From Doris montereyensis (taxonomy: Eukaryota > Mollusca > Gastropoda > Nudibranchia > Dorididae), in NCBI GenBank assembly GCA_037039925.1, contig JAXRKP010000669.1, forward strand, positions 96,001-160,000: a DNA stretch of 64,000 bases, written 5' to 3'. A program made the position numbers and the translations under genes. This document shows, piece after piece, positions 1 through 10,995 of the stretch; positions within the stretch are counted from its first letter, which is position 1; each line of letters begins with the position of its first letter. The notes beneath the pieces were generated by a model that worked only from the letters and a program-made list of their open reading frames with translations, searched no databases and was not told where the DNA came from.

Positions 1-441
1 ATATGGCTGCAGTGGCGATAGAAAAGTCGGGTCGGATGGCTTTGATTTTGATGGACCGTTAGCAGATTGATTAGACTATCTCGAACAGTTGAGTGTTCAG
101 GTTATCAAAGCATAAAGTCTCTATATTGTTGTAGCTTGTTCCAAAAACAGTTGTTCGGATCCGATGAATTTCCTGACTATTGGGTTACTACCAAAGACTA
201 CCGTAAAGTAGTCCTAGGGTACTACAAATAAAGATGAAAAAAATATGTCCCCAGCTCATCTGTTCAGATTGTTAAAGTCAGGACTATTGACTTGCTGAAG
301 TCCAGACTATCAACATGTGACTGCAGTACATTCATACTAGTAAATACATAGTATCCATGTTTATGAGGAAAAAACTGTACAATACATTTAACTCTAAAGA
401 AAGGGAGACTAGAGGGTAATGGTGTGCATTTGGCTTCTTAC
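1..441. other. no exon resolved; 3' intron of TRPC4AP
   Basis: This stretch lies beyond the most 3' TRPC4AP exon that I can place (ending at 442 on the minus strand). That exon ends with a clean donor, so the gene continues off the left edge and this should be intron. I see no convincing exon or known repeat. Confidence 0.5.
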
Positions 442-574
442 CTTTTTCGATGTTTTCCCAAAAGGAAAAGCCCCAAAACATAAACAACTTCTACCCTTTG
501 AACCAATTCTTCTGTGATGATTAAGGCTTGCTGTGCTACCATTGGATGACCTTGAGATGTTGGTTCAGAGACAC
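442..574 (-). CDS. TRPC4AP: TRPC4AP exon (VEVVYVLGLFLLGK segment)
   Basis: This 133-base exon is open in one frame and includes EELVQRVEVVYVLGLFLLGK, matching YKLEVLYVLCVLLMGRQRNQ of human TRPC4AP. It ends at an AAAAAG|GTAAGA donor with two bases over. This is the last exon in the window. The region between this block and the previous exon is shorter than in vertebrates. Confidence 0.85.
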
Positions 575-3500
575 CTAGTTAAACAAACAAAAAAGTGAAG
601 AATGGATAAAGATCAAACCAAGGACAGACAGGTCTTTCCTTAAACCATTAACCACTGCAAGACAGTTAAGTGTCTTATCAAATGAAAGATAGAAACTTCC
701 TCTAAACCATTAACGTCACAAAGACAGTTGAGTGTCTTATCAAATTAAAGAAAGAAACTTCCTCTAAACCATTAACGTCACAAAGACAGTTGAGTGTCTT
801 ATCAAATTAAAGATAGAAACTTCCTCTAAACCATTAATGTCACAAAGATAGTATAATGTCTTATTAAATAAAAGACAGAAACTGACTTTAGGAAGAGGAA
901 CTAATATATATATATATGAAAATTTTACATAGGGACAAAATAATAAAGCAAGTTACCCCCGACAAAATCCTCAAAGTAAAATCGACCATCTGTGGCTCAT
1001 AGACTTCATCTGCCATCTGGTTGTCTATCCACTCCATCCAACAATCTAGCTCACTGCTTAAACCACGATAACGGGGAGTGTCTGGTTTAAAAAATAAAAT
1101 ATAAACAAGGGATAAAAAGGTGAAGTGATTTCTGCGTTCTAAATTTAAGATAAAAGGTAAACATCTTCTGAGCTAGAAGAAAAAAAATAATTGTTATACT
1201 TTTCTATTCAAGATAAGTAGTCTTACGCGATAGACATGATAAAGTCTTAATAAGCTAGAAAAAGCATCATTTTCTGTGCAAAATGACGTCTTTTTTATAC
1301 TGGACTAAAATTGTTTGCTTGCTCTTAATTCAAAGTCTAGTTACAAACAACAGAAGCTGAAAGACACTTTCAAGATAAAGAAAGATGGTAGCATTGCTCT
1401 TATTTATTAAATACTGTAAGTGTACTTACATTCTTTGTTAATGGCAATTTGAACCAATCTTGGTAAAAGTTCTGGAATGCCTAGGAGTAATTCTGAAATA
1501 AATACAAAAGGAAAGAAACAAAATGTTTGAAAAATTAGTTAATGCGGGCTGTTGACTTCTTTAAGATTAGCATAGTTCAGAAAGAAACATTGTACCGTTA
1601 GACAACCCTTTTCATGATATCTTTTAACTACCCCATGCATCATTTCCATTACGGCGCCTTTTAGCTACACCATACACCAATTTCCCCTGCGACACCTTAA
1701 ATAGCTACACCATACATCAATTTTCATTCCCTTTTAGCTACACCATGGATCAATTTCCATTAAACCTTTTAACTACACCATACATCAATTTCCATTGCGA
1801 CACCTTTTAACTACACCATACATCAATTTCGATTCAACACCTTTTAACTACACCATACATCAATTTCGATTGCGACACCTTTTAACCACACCATACATCA
1901 ATTTCGAATTGCGACACCTTTTAACCACACCATACATCAATTTCAATTGCAACACCTTTCAATTACACCATACATCAATTTCGATTGGACACCTTTTAAC
2001 TACACCATACATCAATTTCGAATTTCAACACCTTTCAATTACACCATACATCAATTTCGATTGCACCTTTTAACCACACCATACATCAATTTCGAATTAC
2101 GACACCTTTTAACCACACCATACATCAATTTCGAATTGCAACACCTTTCAATTACACCATACATCAATTTCCATTGTGACACCTTTCAGCTACACCATAC
2201 ATCAATTTCCATAACGACACCTTTTAACTACACCATGCATGGATTTCCATTGCGACACCTTTTAACTACACCATACATCAATTTCCATTACGACATCTTT
2301 TACAGACCTGCCAACTTTCTCAGGGACAAAATAAAGAAAATGAATATTTTTGAATCGTGACATGTCGATCGATTCCCATTTGCAAAACGGGTGGTGCACC
2401 CCCTATGCTATTGCAATTGTTTTTGTGTGACCACAAGCAAATTTCTTAGCGATTTCCGAATTTGGGCACATTTCTCTTACTCTTCTTAACAGAGTCCCGA
2501 ACTGATTACCAACCGAGACAGGCAAGTTTTTCTCAAAAATGAATTTTGTTCATAAAACCTCTGCCTTAATCACAGAGAATCTCTGTCCTTGGTCATGAAG
2601 CCACTGATATTCCTACTGGATAGACTGTCCTTAACTGCAGTAGCATGCTTTTCAGTTTTCACATGTTTTCTGATGTCATCCTTCCTACCACTGGCAATGC
2701 TAACATCTAAACCACAAGGTACACAATGTGCAAAGCTCTCCCCTTTCATGCATGGCCATTCCTTCCTATATTCCTCCCGAAATTTAACACTTGGTTTAGG
2801 TTTCTTGCTTGGTTGAGAACTATTAGTATTACAACTAGATCTAGAGGTACGTTCCACATCTTCTGAATGTTCTATTTCCAAAGGCCTTTTTTCCCAGAAA
2901 TCAATCCATGCCCAATTCGAAATAAAACGTTTATATTATCGAGATCTAGATCTCAGTTGTAGAGCCAAGTATTCCAATTTTAGACACGGTAATTTATAAA
3001 AACATCAGTAAATTAATTAATAAAATCAGGATTGAATAAATCCAAAACGAAGGTAAAACTAATCAAAAATATAACCCAGGTAAGATTCGAGGAAAACAGA
3101 CACAATCGAGAAAGCGCACTAGATATAGAAAATAATATGAATCAGTCATCAGCTTCGTAAACAAAGGAAAGAGACTGAAACTTTGAAAGAATGATAACAG
3201 ACTATATTTAAATGATTACAATTTAAACCTAGCAAAGCAAAAAGCAGTTTCTAGCCAAACAGCATTAATAGGTGAATATCGAGTACTCAAAAATCACTGA
3301 ATGTAATCTACGATTACTATTAATGAAACTATTTATATTTAGTATCGAACCAAAAGGTTTTATTGTCTTCGATTATTTCTACCAAGTACGATTATAAACT
3401 TAGTACTTAGTAGAGCTTAGTAGAAATTATAATTCATAATTTTCTTCACCAAAATAATTTTTCGCTCTCGAGAACAAAATATCGGGAAAACTGCGGCCAT

Positions 3501-6500
3501 ATCGGGATGCTGGGAATGTGGGTTCCATATCAGGAATTTCCTGATAAAATCGGGAAACTTGGCAGGTCTGCTTTTAGCTACTCCATACATCAATTTCTAT
3601 TGTGACACCTTTTAGTTACACCATACATCAATTTCCATCGATCTTCAACATTTTCAACGTGAGATTGGCAGAAAATGACACTACATTTTAAAAATGTTTA
3701 AAGATTCATCTATTAAAATTACCGTCAAATTTGTACACATGTACTAAAGTTCGATTCTATAGTTACGATCATATCCATTTGATGTATAGTGTAGCTAAAA
3801 GGTGTCGCAATAGAAATTGATGTATGGTATAGCCTGCATATTTTTGAGAAAAGCTTTCCCGTTCCATTTTTATCTCTGATTATTCAAATGTATGATACTA
3901 TTATTATGTAAAGTGTTTTGAGGCCTCTGATGATAGGTGCTGCCGTCTTTAAATTTACCCTTAAATTTAATATCATAAATCACCTTATATTATCATTAGT
4001 ATCGAAAAAACTGAGCACAAAGTCACCTCACACCAACGTTGCTGTATTTACACTCTGGATTGACCCGCCAAATTGAGAGAGAAAAAAGTTGATTGTTGCC
4101 TTCAAAATAGCCTATTAAAGGGAGAAAAAATTTCTGGGTTTTTTTTTTTCAGACCTGCTTGGAAGAGAAAACGAACTGGGAGGATTTTTTTACGCCTGCT
4201 TGGAGAGAAAACCGACCGGGAGGATCTTTATGGAAACAAAAGGCCAAAGATCCTATAAACCTGAACAGGACAGTGTTAACTAGGAAACAAAACAGAGCAG
4301 GTATGAAAAAACATTTCTCATTCTTGATGTTCAAAAAGTTAACCTGGACTATGGCTATAAACTTACCTTGGTTGATATCCCGAAGGTTTACAAACCCTTT
4401 TACTCCTTTTCTGTTTGTTTTGAGCAAACACTGAGGAAAGACAGATAAGATTCATTTTACTTCATCAACACAAGTTGTATACATAAATGGAACATTTCTC
4501 TTGAGGTATTTTAATAAATTTCAAAGGCAATCGTTTGTCTATTTTCTTACCACTTTGACAGAACTAAGTAACATGCCCTACATTCAATTATCGTTTGTCT
4601 TATCTTTCTGCCATGCTTTTAATCATTTGAGCTGTGTGTTTTTTTTAGTGATATAATAAATAACAGTTCTCCAATACTCTTTATGTTATGTCTTATTTAC
4701 GTTAAAAAAAACATGTCAACTCCCTCCTAAAAATATACCAGGGCCAAACAAAGAACTTTATAAGTATGAAGTCATAAATTTAAATTCCAAAATAAGTAAG
4801 ACAAAATCGCAGAACAATTTTTTTTAAAAGAGAAAAAAGAAAAAAGCAGATTGTCATCACAATATACATATAAAATAAAGATGTTCATAACCATGTGAAA
4901 AGTTAACGCAAAGAAATAAAATCACAAGTAAAGAAACAGATACTCACATGAGGATTTATTTTCATAGATATCCAGATCAGAAATAGCAACAGCAAGAATG
5001 CGACAGAAATTGGCCAGCTGTGCGTCATCCAGACAACCAACAAGGGAACGCAAATTTTCTGAAACGATTAAATGGAAACAGCAAAATGATCAAGTACGTC
5101 TAACATGGCAAGGAGAAAATGAACTTGGAACAATAGCACATAACATTATCTCAATTCAAAGCATAAATATTTTCTTTAAATAGCTACCAATACCATTATA
5201 ACCATGATTTTTGAAACCACAAAATATAGTAGTAAACTCGAGAGGAATTGTTCACAAAATCATATGGTGATTCTAATCAAGATCAGAGATGTAATGTTTA
5301 ATAATAAAAAAATAAATTTAAATGTCAATCCCAGATAGAAATATATCGGAAGAAGAAACTGGCATTTTTTCTTTTTCAAACAGAATGAAAGGTCATATAT
5401 TTACATTTCTTTTTCAAGTCTTTAATTTGTTGGTTTTTTTTAAAATACATAATAAAAAAAGAAAGAAAAAAACATACATGAAAATATGACATGACTGAAC
5501 AATGTAATATTTTCATTGTCAATAAAGATGGCTATGATCAATGCTTTTCCTCTTGAGATCTACAATCTAAACAATTATCTAACTCAACAAAGTAGGTTGT
5601 AAGTTCACCTACAAATTTAACACTATTTCATTTTTTTAGAATATATTTTCTTTTTTTGCCTGGAGAACATATTCCTTATCTTTACAAGCCAACTTGTGTA
5701 ATTTTCATATATATAAACCAACTAAATGGTAAGAGGTCATGTTAAAGCTCTATGACATAAAAGGTCTTGTCTATCCACACTTTATGTCAGATACCACATA
5801 AAAACCTAGATTACTTTTTATGACATATGAGCTACATCACCTTTACGTGAAAATTGTTTTTGGGTCATTTTCAAGCAATCCTACTGACAAAAAAAATTGT
5901 AATAATAAAAAACATGAATAACAGACAAATAAAAAAAACACAATCTGCAAAATACTGATGTAATGAAAAAGGGAACTTTTATAATTCGATGTAAATCAAA
6001 AACTTCTCGCCTGTGTTGTAAAATATCTTCAATCAGCTGACAAGCATTTACAAATGTCTGTTTGCTGGCCAGCAAAGTGAAAAGGTAGTTGAGGGTTTCA
6101 TCACAGGACAAGTCTTTGATCAATAATTTTCTCCTTCGCACTATAAAGAAAAATGAGAAAAACCAAACACAATGGTGAAAAAATGTAAAGTTATCCACTA
6201 GCTTACTGCTTTCAACTATTTTTGTCTTAAATTGTGGGTGTTATTTGTGTAGAATATTTAAGAAATGCTACTGACATGAGTGAAGAGTGAATTTTATATA
6301 TCTATGCTTTTCTTGTTTGTTGCCTTCTTGTTACTGATTTCAAGTTTTTTAGTTAGATAAGATTTTTAGAAATCAAAATCTTTATTGTCCAAAAAATACA
6401 GGCACATTTGCTTGACGGTACATCAAGTTTCACAGTAGAACAAAATACACATATACAAGGGCAATAGTGCACGGTATTTGACTTGTTTGTTTGTTTATTG

Positions 6501-9500
6501 AAATTTACCCTGTCCATCATTGTGGTGATCTCAGGGTGAATTAAGAGGAAACAGCAAGATAAAAGAGAAGTAAAAGAGTAAAAGGATAGAAGTAGGGCCA
6601 GTCAGCAGCCGCCATCGCTGGTATGCAACAGTTCAAGATTAAAAATTATTATAATGCTACATTACAGTTTTGACTTTGTCTATTTCATTTGGCCAGAAAA
6701 CAAAAAGCAAAGCGCTCTCCCTTTAATGATCTTTCTCAAACTGTTTCTTTACCCTCTGAGACTTACCACAGTGTTCAGTTTAATCAAAATCTCTAGGATG
6801 AGACTCTTTGACCGTAAAGACTTTGCAGATTCATTTAATAATGCTGAAAAAGACGAAAATCAAGAAATTGTGAATATAAACGTTAAAGCAGCAGTAATGA
6901 CAACATATACTTGTACACAGCTGCCATCCTTTTCAAATCGAAATGGACTCTGACAACGCAAACTGTTTCTAATAACAGCTTGTTATAAATATTCCAGAAA
7001 ACATTAACTATTTAAGTTGAATCGTAAGTAACACAAAGACAGAATTGCTGGCCTTTTGAGTGAAATGTAACTATAGTTTTGTGAACTCAGAAAAGCATCT
7101 CCGAACTTTCACCCCAATCTCTTTGAGTTGACCATTAGCTTAGGGTTTCCTTACAACAAAATACAATTAACCCCCATATAATACTTTTCAAAGTTGGTAT
7201 AGACTTACAGACTCAAAGTCCAAAATCACATGCTAATTATTTTTTTATGTACTGGTTGGCAACTGTCCCAAACATAAATTTAACTATTTTATGTTTTACT
7301 TACTCAATCTTCTTTCGTCTATATTAAAATGCAATGAAAGCAAATTTGAAAAATGTTTTAACTTCAATTACAAGAAAACACAAATCCGGAAAGTGTTTGA
7401 ATCTGATACCTTTCAGATCAGCTAACTATATGCCTGTCTTTTTCCAACCATCAGAAGTCTGATTAGAATCTGAAAATATAAAATCTGAAAATAAAGTAAA
7501 AAATTTATTCAGTATGTAAAGGAAATGACAATTTCCAAACTTAAAATGAAACTATAAATTTTTAATCTCAATATTAAAATTCAATAAAGCAAACCAAAAA
7601 ATGTTTTAACTTCAATTAAGAAAACACAATATAATTAATCGGAAAGTGTTTGACATCTGATACCTTCTGACTTTAAAGCCTATTTGCCTGTTGACCAAAT
7701 CGCTGTTCCAACCTTCAAAATATACTGCTAAAGTTTTATTTATGTAAAAGGAAATAATAAATTCGAAAATTCTTACTGAAAATAAAAGCCCTAATCGAAA
7801 TCATTCTCTGACCAACACAAATCTTGCTAATAGTTCTACAACCAAAACAAGCTTGCTCTATGGCTTTAACAATGATATCCTTTTAAAGGATTTCTTGAAG
7901 CCATCCAAAGCTAGAAAGCACATTTAATATTGACTTTAAAGTGATTTGTTTATCTGTGATCTTCCATTATTTCAAATGAAATGTTTTAACTTCAATTTCC
8001 TGAAAAAATTTAAAGTCTTCAGTGCTACTGTAGTTTTATTGACAATTTCCTTACTGAAAATCATAACAAATAATACATAATCAATTCAAAAGCATTCTAT
8101 TCTAAAATTAGAAAATTGAAAGCAATATTCACTTACAATCCTGCTACTAAACATTGTTCCAAAAAATTGCCTTGCAAATTATTTTCTAACAATGATATCC
8201 TTTTTCTTTCTTGAAGCCATCCTGCTAGAAAGCACATTATAATATTGACCAATGAGTAAGAAAAGATCAAAGCATTATCCGTGTCATATTTTCCTCTGAG
8301 CAGCACTGTAGTCACATATTGTGCGCATTGAGGTTAAGTTTGCTATAATCCTAACTTATATCATATCCATTCAAATCTATCTCTCCCTTTGTTGAAAATT
8401 GAAAGCCTATGAAAGTTTACTGTACATATATATGGATAAGAATACTTAATCAACACCTCCAAAGTCAATAAAGCGCTGGCAAATTTTTTCTAATTCTTCT
8501 TCTCTTGAGCTTGAATGATCAGTTCCATGGGATCTCCTTGGCTCAAAACTCATCAGCCTACTTAACACTTTCTGTATAATACAGAAATATGTAAATTCAT
8601 ACATTACAAATAATAACCATTCCTTCACAGAAAAAAAGGTACAACTATTGTAAGGCAAACACAGAGAAAGATGTTAACTTGATAACTAATTATTAACATA
8701 AATGTTGGGAGAGTAAAAAAGATTATTGAAATAAAAAATAATGTCCACTTGCAGGATAATGATGATACATTGTAATATTATTGAATGCTTCTGTTGATAA
8801 CATTAAAGTTATACAATAATAGGTGTATTCCTAGAGTAATATATGACAGTTTAGAACCACTTTAAATCTTAATTAGAATTGCTGCCGCTTACATGGAATG
8901 TTTCCTGAAATTAAAAAAAGGTGACAGGAAAGCGAAAAAAGAGTGTGTATGAGAGAAAGAGAGAGAGGGAGAGAGAGAGGGGGAGAGAGAGATAGAGAGA
9001 AGAGAGTGAGAGAGAGAATGATTACCTCAGGAATAAAGTAAATTGGAAAAAGAGGATGACAATACAGCTGAAAATATTTTAAGTATGTCATGTGTAAAAC
9101 AAACTTACTTTAAGCTCTGTAAATGCAAAGTCTTTGTTTGGGTCAGCGAGAGAGCCTCTTTCCCTACCACGTGATGTGGTATGCGATAAAGTGATGACAC
9201 TGAGTTTGTCCATGGTGATGATAATGTCCACCACATCTTTGCCATCAGGAATGGTACTCAGTATGTGACGAGGTAACTGTACAGTACAATTGTATACAAG
9301 ATAGGCTATGTGATAGTGAGTATGATAAAATGCGTTTTAATACCTTTTTTATATTATAATCTGAAATCAGAAAATTTTGCATAGTCATCATTAACAAAAT
9401 GAAAACAAATTTACAAGTGACAAGTGCAATGTAAGTTACATTTTATAATTTCTTTTCCTCTAGAAGCATTGTCATTTGATGAGACTTTTCCCCCATTACA

Positions 9501-10747
9501 ATTGGACTGACTTTTCATTTTATTTTTCTGAGAACTGTCAAATTGGTTTTGCTTTATTTTTAGACTCTCACAACCTAGTAAACTAGAGATCTAGGTCATG
9601 ACTTTTGATTCTCCAGATATAAGAATCTAGATTATTTTTTAGGCTGGTGTAACATGTACCACAAAGACGGATGAATGCTTCTGTATCACGAGTGAACCTT
9701 TAATTACATTAAATCCTAAAAATAAACAAAGGAAAGAAAAATAGAAAAATACTGTTGAAGACATTTATTTTTTATAGATTTAGAAAGATTTTATCACAAT
9801 CCCTAAAATCCTAGAGAATCTAGTTCCTAACTAACAACCTATATTTTTCCTATTTTTTCCATTCAGATTTTTTTAGAGACATAGATCTAGATCTAGTTGT
9901 GAACTTGTTATGAATTGACTCAATTGTGATTATTGACATTGTAAAGCACTTACAGCATTTTTATGTAAGCACTTGATCTAAATCTAAACAGCCTTATTAT
10001 TATTATTGTCGTGCATGTGCTGAAGTGTTTTGACCCCTGCAGGACAGCAAAGCATGCTTCCATGTCCTGATTTTGCGTTACATATAGATTCTATAGTTCT
10101 AGATATCTATAGTATTGTACACACTTTATTTTTTGTATGTAGGCCTATATATATGATATGAGTATTTTTGTCAGGTCAACCTTTTGCTTTGTCAGAACTC
10201 AAATCCTCTGGATAGAATTAGTGAGATATCTAATAAAAGGTAACATCATGACTTGCTTGTCTAATTAATCGTGTTTAGTCCTAGCTGTTGTTTTATAAAG
10301 AAACTAATTCAGCCACGCTCTTTTAAAAAAAAATTCATCATGATTCTCTCAACAAAGGAAAATAATGCTGAATCAGGAAATAAAAAGAACAGAATTCCAC
10401 AATTCTTTTCAATCCTGAGGAACCAGACTCAGAAATTTATAAAAAGATTAAAATTTCCAAGCAGATCCAATCATTTCTAATATGACAAAGTTGGGAGAAA
10501 TATTCAATTTCGTAATCTTGGGTCGCAATACAAGTAATAAACTTCGAGTCTGTGTCTGAATCGTGACTTCGTCTGACGTACACAGTGCCCCATAAATTTA
10601 TTCCCGATTAGTGACCGAATTTCGACTGATGTAAACAAAACTTACCTGGAGAAATTCTGACAGGTCCTCGACCTGTATACTGCTTTTGCGACTGAATAAA
10701 AAAGCTGACTGGCACAGCGATTTTCCCCATCTTTGGCGGGGTAACAT
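442..10747 (-). CDS. TRPC4AP: TRPC4AP (TRUSS) homologue, 3'-truncated by the window
   Basis: In vertebrates TRPC4AP is a cytoplasmic helical-repeat scaffold. It acts as a substrate adaptor of the CUL4-DDB1 ubiquitin ligase and binds TRPC channels and the TNF receptor. Ten exons read on the minus strand. The family match rests on collinear motifs: FGGVD, then YLFTLLASKQTF..LIEDIL, then NLRSL..AQLANFCRILAVAISDLD, then INQELLLGIPELLPRL, then CWMEWIDN, then RVEVVYVLGLFLLGKHRK. Each has its counterpart in the same order in human TRPC4AP. Splice sites are canonical at most junctions. An exon for the segment after FGGVD was not found, and the C-terminal half is off the window. Reading frame is broken at about four places, mostly at or near homopolymers (A4 at 6127-6130, 4367-4430 region, C5 at 956-960, 3' end of the 5977 exon). 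I take it as a real gene with consensus indels; a young pseudogene is the alternative. Confidence 0.85.
641..888. repeat. 62-bp tandem repeat, 4 copies, intronic
   Basis: Four copies begin at 641, 703, 765 and 827. Each contains TAAACCATTAAC, CACAAAGACAGTTGAGTGTC and AGAAACTTCCTC. The copies are nearly identical except for the outer two. The array lies in the TRPC4AP intron between the exons at 442 and 957. Confidence 0.9.
957..1081 (-). CDS. TRPC4AP: TRPC4AP exon (CWMEWIDN segment)
   Basis: This 125-base exon completes a Tyr codon with the previous exon and encodes YTPRYRGLSSELDCWMEWID, continuing NQMADEVYEP. Human TRPC4AP has LEEWYTWLDN here. The donor follows a run of five G (plus C5 at 956-960). 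The next exon needs one more base, so a sixth G may be missing from the run. Confidence 0.8.
1430..1492 (-). CDS. TRPC4AP: TRPC4AP exon (IPELLPRLVQ segment)
   Basis: This 63-base exon lies between a TTTCAG acceptor and a GTAAGT donor, entered with one base from the previous exon. It encodes ELLLGIPELLPRLVQIAINK, corresponding to AALLSIPGFVERLCKLA. Both junction phases fit (1 in, 1 out). Confidence 0.85.
1612..2302. repeat. 36-38 bp satellite, about 18 copies, intronic
   Basis: Tandem units contain CCTTTTAACTACACCATACA then TCAATTTC and a variable GATTGCGACA linker. The array creates long repetitive open frames that are not genes. It continues after the inserted transposon at 3571-3640, and a degenerate inverted copy lies at 3780-3836. 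Confidence 0.92.
2303..3570. mobile_element. 1.27-kb DNA transposon with TIRs and 6-bp TSD
   Basis: The left end reads CAGACCTGCCAACTTTCTC. The right end is its inverted counterpart (GGGAAACTTGGCAGGTCTG). The insert sits inside the satellite, and the six bases CTTTTA are present at 2297-2302 and again at 3571-3576, so both ends and the target duplication are unambiguous. The element carries a short BED-finger ORF on the minus strand. No DDE domain is visible, so it is probably an internally deleted copy. The BED finger suggests a hAT-like or related superfamily, but the 6-bp duplication is short for hAT, so I leave the superfamily open. Confidence 0.85.
2570..2881 (-). CDS. BED-type zinc finger ORF of transposon (fragment)
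   Basis: This 103-codon frame lies inside the TIR-bounded element. Residues 36-80 hold a BED-like finger: KFREEYRKEWPC, a CVPC knuckle, then the HVKTEKH pair (H-x5-H). BED fingers bind DNA and sit at the N-terminus of many hAT-type transposases. The C-terminus ends soon after the finger (NISGFMTKDRDSL), so the catalytic part is missing. It is probably the first exon or N-terminal remnant of a transposase. Confidence 0.7.
   Translation of the reverse strand: MEIEHSEDVERTSRSSCNTNSSQPSKKPKPSVKFREEYRKEWPCMKGESFAHCVPCGLDVSIASGRKDDIRKHVKTEKHATAVKDSLSSRNISGFMTKDRDSL
3571..3836. repeat. satellite remainder plus inverted copy
   Basis: Bases 3571-3640 continue the 36-38 bp satellite after the transposon. 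Bases 3780-3836 carry about 1.5 copies in the opposite orientation (GTGTAGCTAAAAGGTGTCGC). The 140 bases between show no recognisable feature. Confidence 0.8.
4150..4226. repeat. two-copy repeat, CCTGCTTGGAGAGAAAAC type
   Basis: Two adjacent copies of about 40 bp contain GCCTGCTTGGA, GAGAAAAC and GGGAGGAT. They lie in the TRPC4AP intron. Nothing coding is seen. Confidence 0.7.
4367..4430 (-). CDS. TRPC4AP: TRPC4AP exon with internal frame break
   Basis: This 64-base exon lies between a CCTCAG acceptor and a GTAAGT donor. Entering in the phase set by the exon at 4948 gives LFAQNKQKRSK, similar to LLAKNAQQKKS in human TRPC4AP. Leaving in the phase required by the next exon gives FVNLRDINQ, similar to SAAEINQ. 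The two halves are in different frames. One surplus base, or two missing bases, in the A/G-rich middle would reconcile them. Confidence 0.8.
4948..5058 (-). CDS. TRPC4AP: TRPC4AP exon (QLANFCRILAV segment)
   Basis: This 111-base exon lies between a TTTCAG acceptor and a GTGAGT donor. It encodes NLRSLVGCLDDAQLANFCRI and LAVAISDLDIYENKSS. The human protein has SSLVSNFDQQQLANFCRILA followed by VTISEMD, which makes this the strongest diagnostic exon. A second frame is also open and strongly hydrophobic, but that is a shadow. Confidence 0.88.
5977..6140 (-). CDS. TRPC4AP: TRPC4AP exon (LFTLLASKQTF segment)
   Basis: This exon encodes NYLFTLLASKQTF and LIEDILQHRREVFDLHRI, matching the LFTLMTSKKTF..LIEDIL block of human TRPC4AP. 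To join the previous exon in phase 0, the start must read C-E-G-E-K-L-L. That requires one more A than the four present at 6127-6130 (plus-strand tttt). The 3' donor is weak (GTTCCC) and the phase does not match the next exon. Confidence 0.8.
6480..6625 (+). repeat. interspersed repeat R1 (SINE-like), copy 1
   Basis: This copy has the order ATTGAAATTTACCC, GTGATCTCAGGGTGAATTA, GGAAACAGCAAGAT, then AG-rich sequence. The same order recurs at about 29985, 32575, 35860, 38785 and 61110. It lies in an intron of TRPC4AP. No tRNA-like head is visible. Confidence 0.75.
6767..6843 (-). CDS. TRPC4AP: TRPC4AP exon (SKSLILEIL segment)
   Basis: This 77-base exon lies between a TTTTTCAG acceptor and a GTGGTAAGT donor. 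It reads LLNESAKSLRSKSLILEILI and then KLNTV. It corresponds to the SDEMSKDCLSILYNTCV region of the vertebrate protein. Only one of the three frames is open. It ends in phase 0. Confidence 0.65.
6844..8448. other. TRPC4AP intron with internal duplications
   Basis: No exon is recognised here, though the conserved LLVEIL segment should lie here. Two pairs of duplicated blocks are visible: 7361-7413 with 7611-7667 (CGGAAAGTGTTTGA, TCTGATACCTT) and 7870-7935 with 8188-8248 (AACAATGATATCCTTTT, TTCTTGAAGCCATCC). The intron therefore grew by local duplication. Confidence 0.65.
8449..8571 (-). CDS. TRPC4AP: TRPC4AP exon 3 (3' boundary unresolved)
   Basis: The exon opens KVLSRLMSFEPRR after an ACAG acceptor and reaches EKICQRFIDFGGVD. 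FGGVD is the conserved motif that precedes LLVEIL in vertebrate TRPC4AP. A TAA follows GGVD directly and no good donor is visible, so either a base is missing here or the exon ends earlier at a weak GT. The following conserved LLVEIL segment was not located. Confidence 0.7.
9109..9276 (-). CDS. TRPC4AP: TRPC4AP exon 2
   Basis: Exactly 56 codons run between an ACAG acceptor and a GTAAGT donor, phase 0 at both ends. The peptide begins LPRHILSTIPDGKDVVDIII and ends PNKDFAFTELK. It joins exons 1 and 3 in frame. I do not recognise a direct counterpart in the vertebrate N-terminal region, so this may be lineage-specific sequence. Confidence 0.6.
9277..10645. other. TRPC4AP intron 1
   Basis: This is AT-rich sequence with short CTAGATCT-type motifs near 9570-9900. 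I see no exon, repeat family or RNA gene in it. Confidence 0.6.
10646..10747 (-). CDS. TRPC4AP: TRPC4AP first coding exon
   Basis: This exon is 34 codons long. It starts MLPRQRWGKS, ends VEDLSEFLQ, and stops at a strong GTAAG donor in phase 0. It is the first coding exon because a CpG-containing promoter-like stretch lies just upstream and the next exon joins in the same phase. The N-terminus is not conserved enough for me to align it with the vertebrate protein, so the assignment rests on position and phase. No signal peptide is expected or seen. Confidence 0.6.
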
Positions 10748-10995
10748 TCTAGATACATTGACTGCACCTCACAAGTTTGAGAAAGATTTTTAGTCCTTTC
10801 GCCAATCTCTCCTCGCTCTCTGCTCGATGTTTTCGCTCTTCCAGGCGGTAATCGGTAATTTTTGCACGCATGCGCGAGCCACTGTTTCCGGAGTAAATGC
10901 GGAGAAGTGAGAAGCTAGGGCTTACCACATAAATAAAGAACGTCATTTTTTTAACGATGTCTATTATTATTGTGTAATTTGATATAAACGTCTTC
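10748..10995 (-). promoter_or_regulatory. putative TRPC4AP promoter (NRF1-like and ETS-like sites)
   Basis: This stretch lies immediately upstream of the first coding exon. It is locally CpG-richer than its surroundings. It contains GCACGCATGCGCG at 10864-10876, one base off the NRF1 palindrome consensus, and TTTCCGG at 10885-10891, an ETS-type core on the minus strand. No TATA box is seen. This pattern is typical of housekeeping promoters; the functional claim is inference. Confidence 0.45.

Noticed and set aside
4948..5058. Hydrophobic transmembrane-like frame in the TRPC4AP exon
   Set aside because: It is an alternative frame of an exon whose other frame matches TRPC4AP closely.
8133..8315. 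60-codon minus frame as the missing TRPC4AP exon
   Set aside because: It does not resemble the LLVEIL segment, lacks fitting splice sites, and overlaps an intronic duplication.
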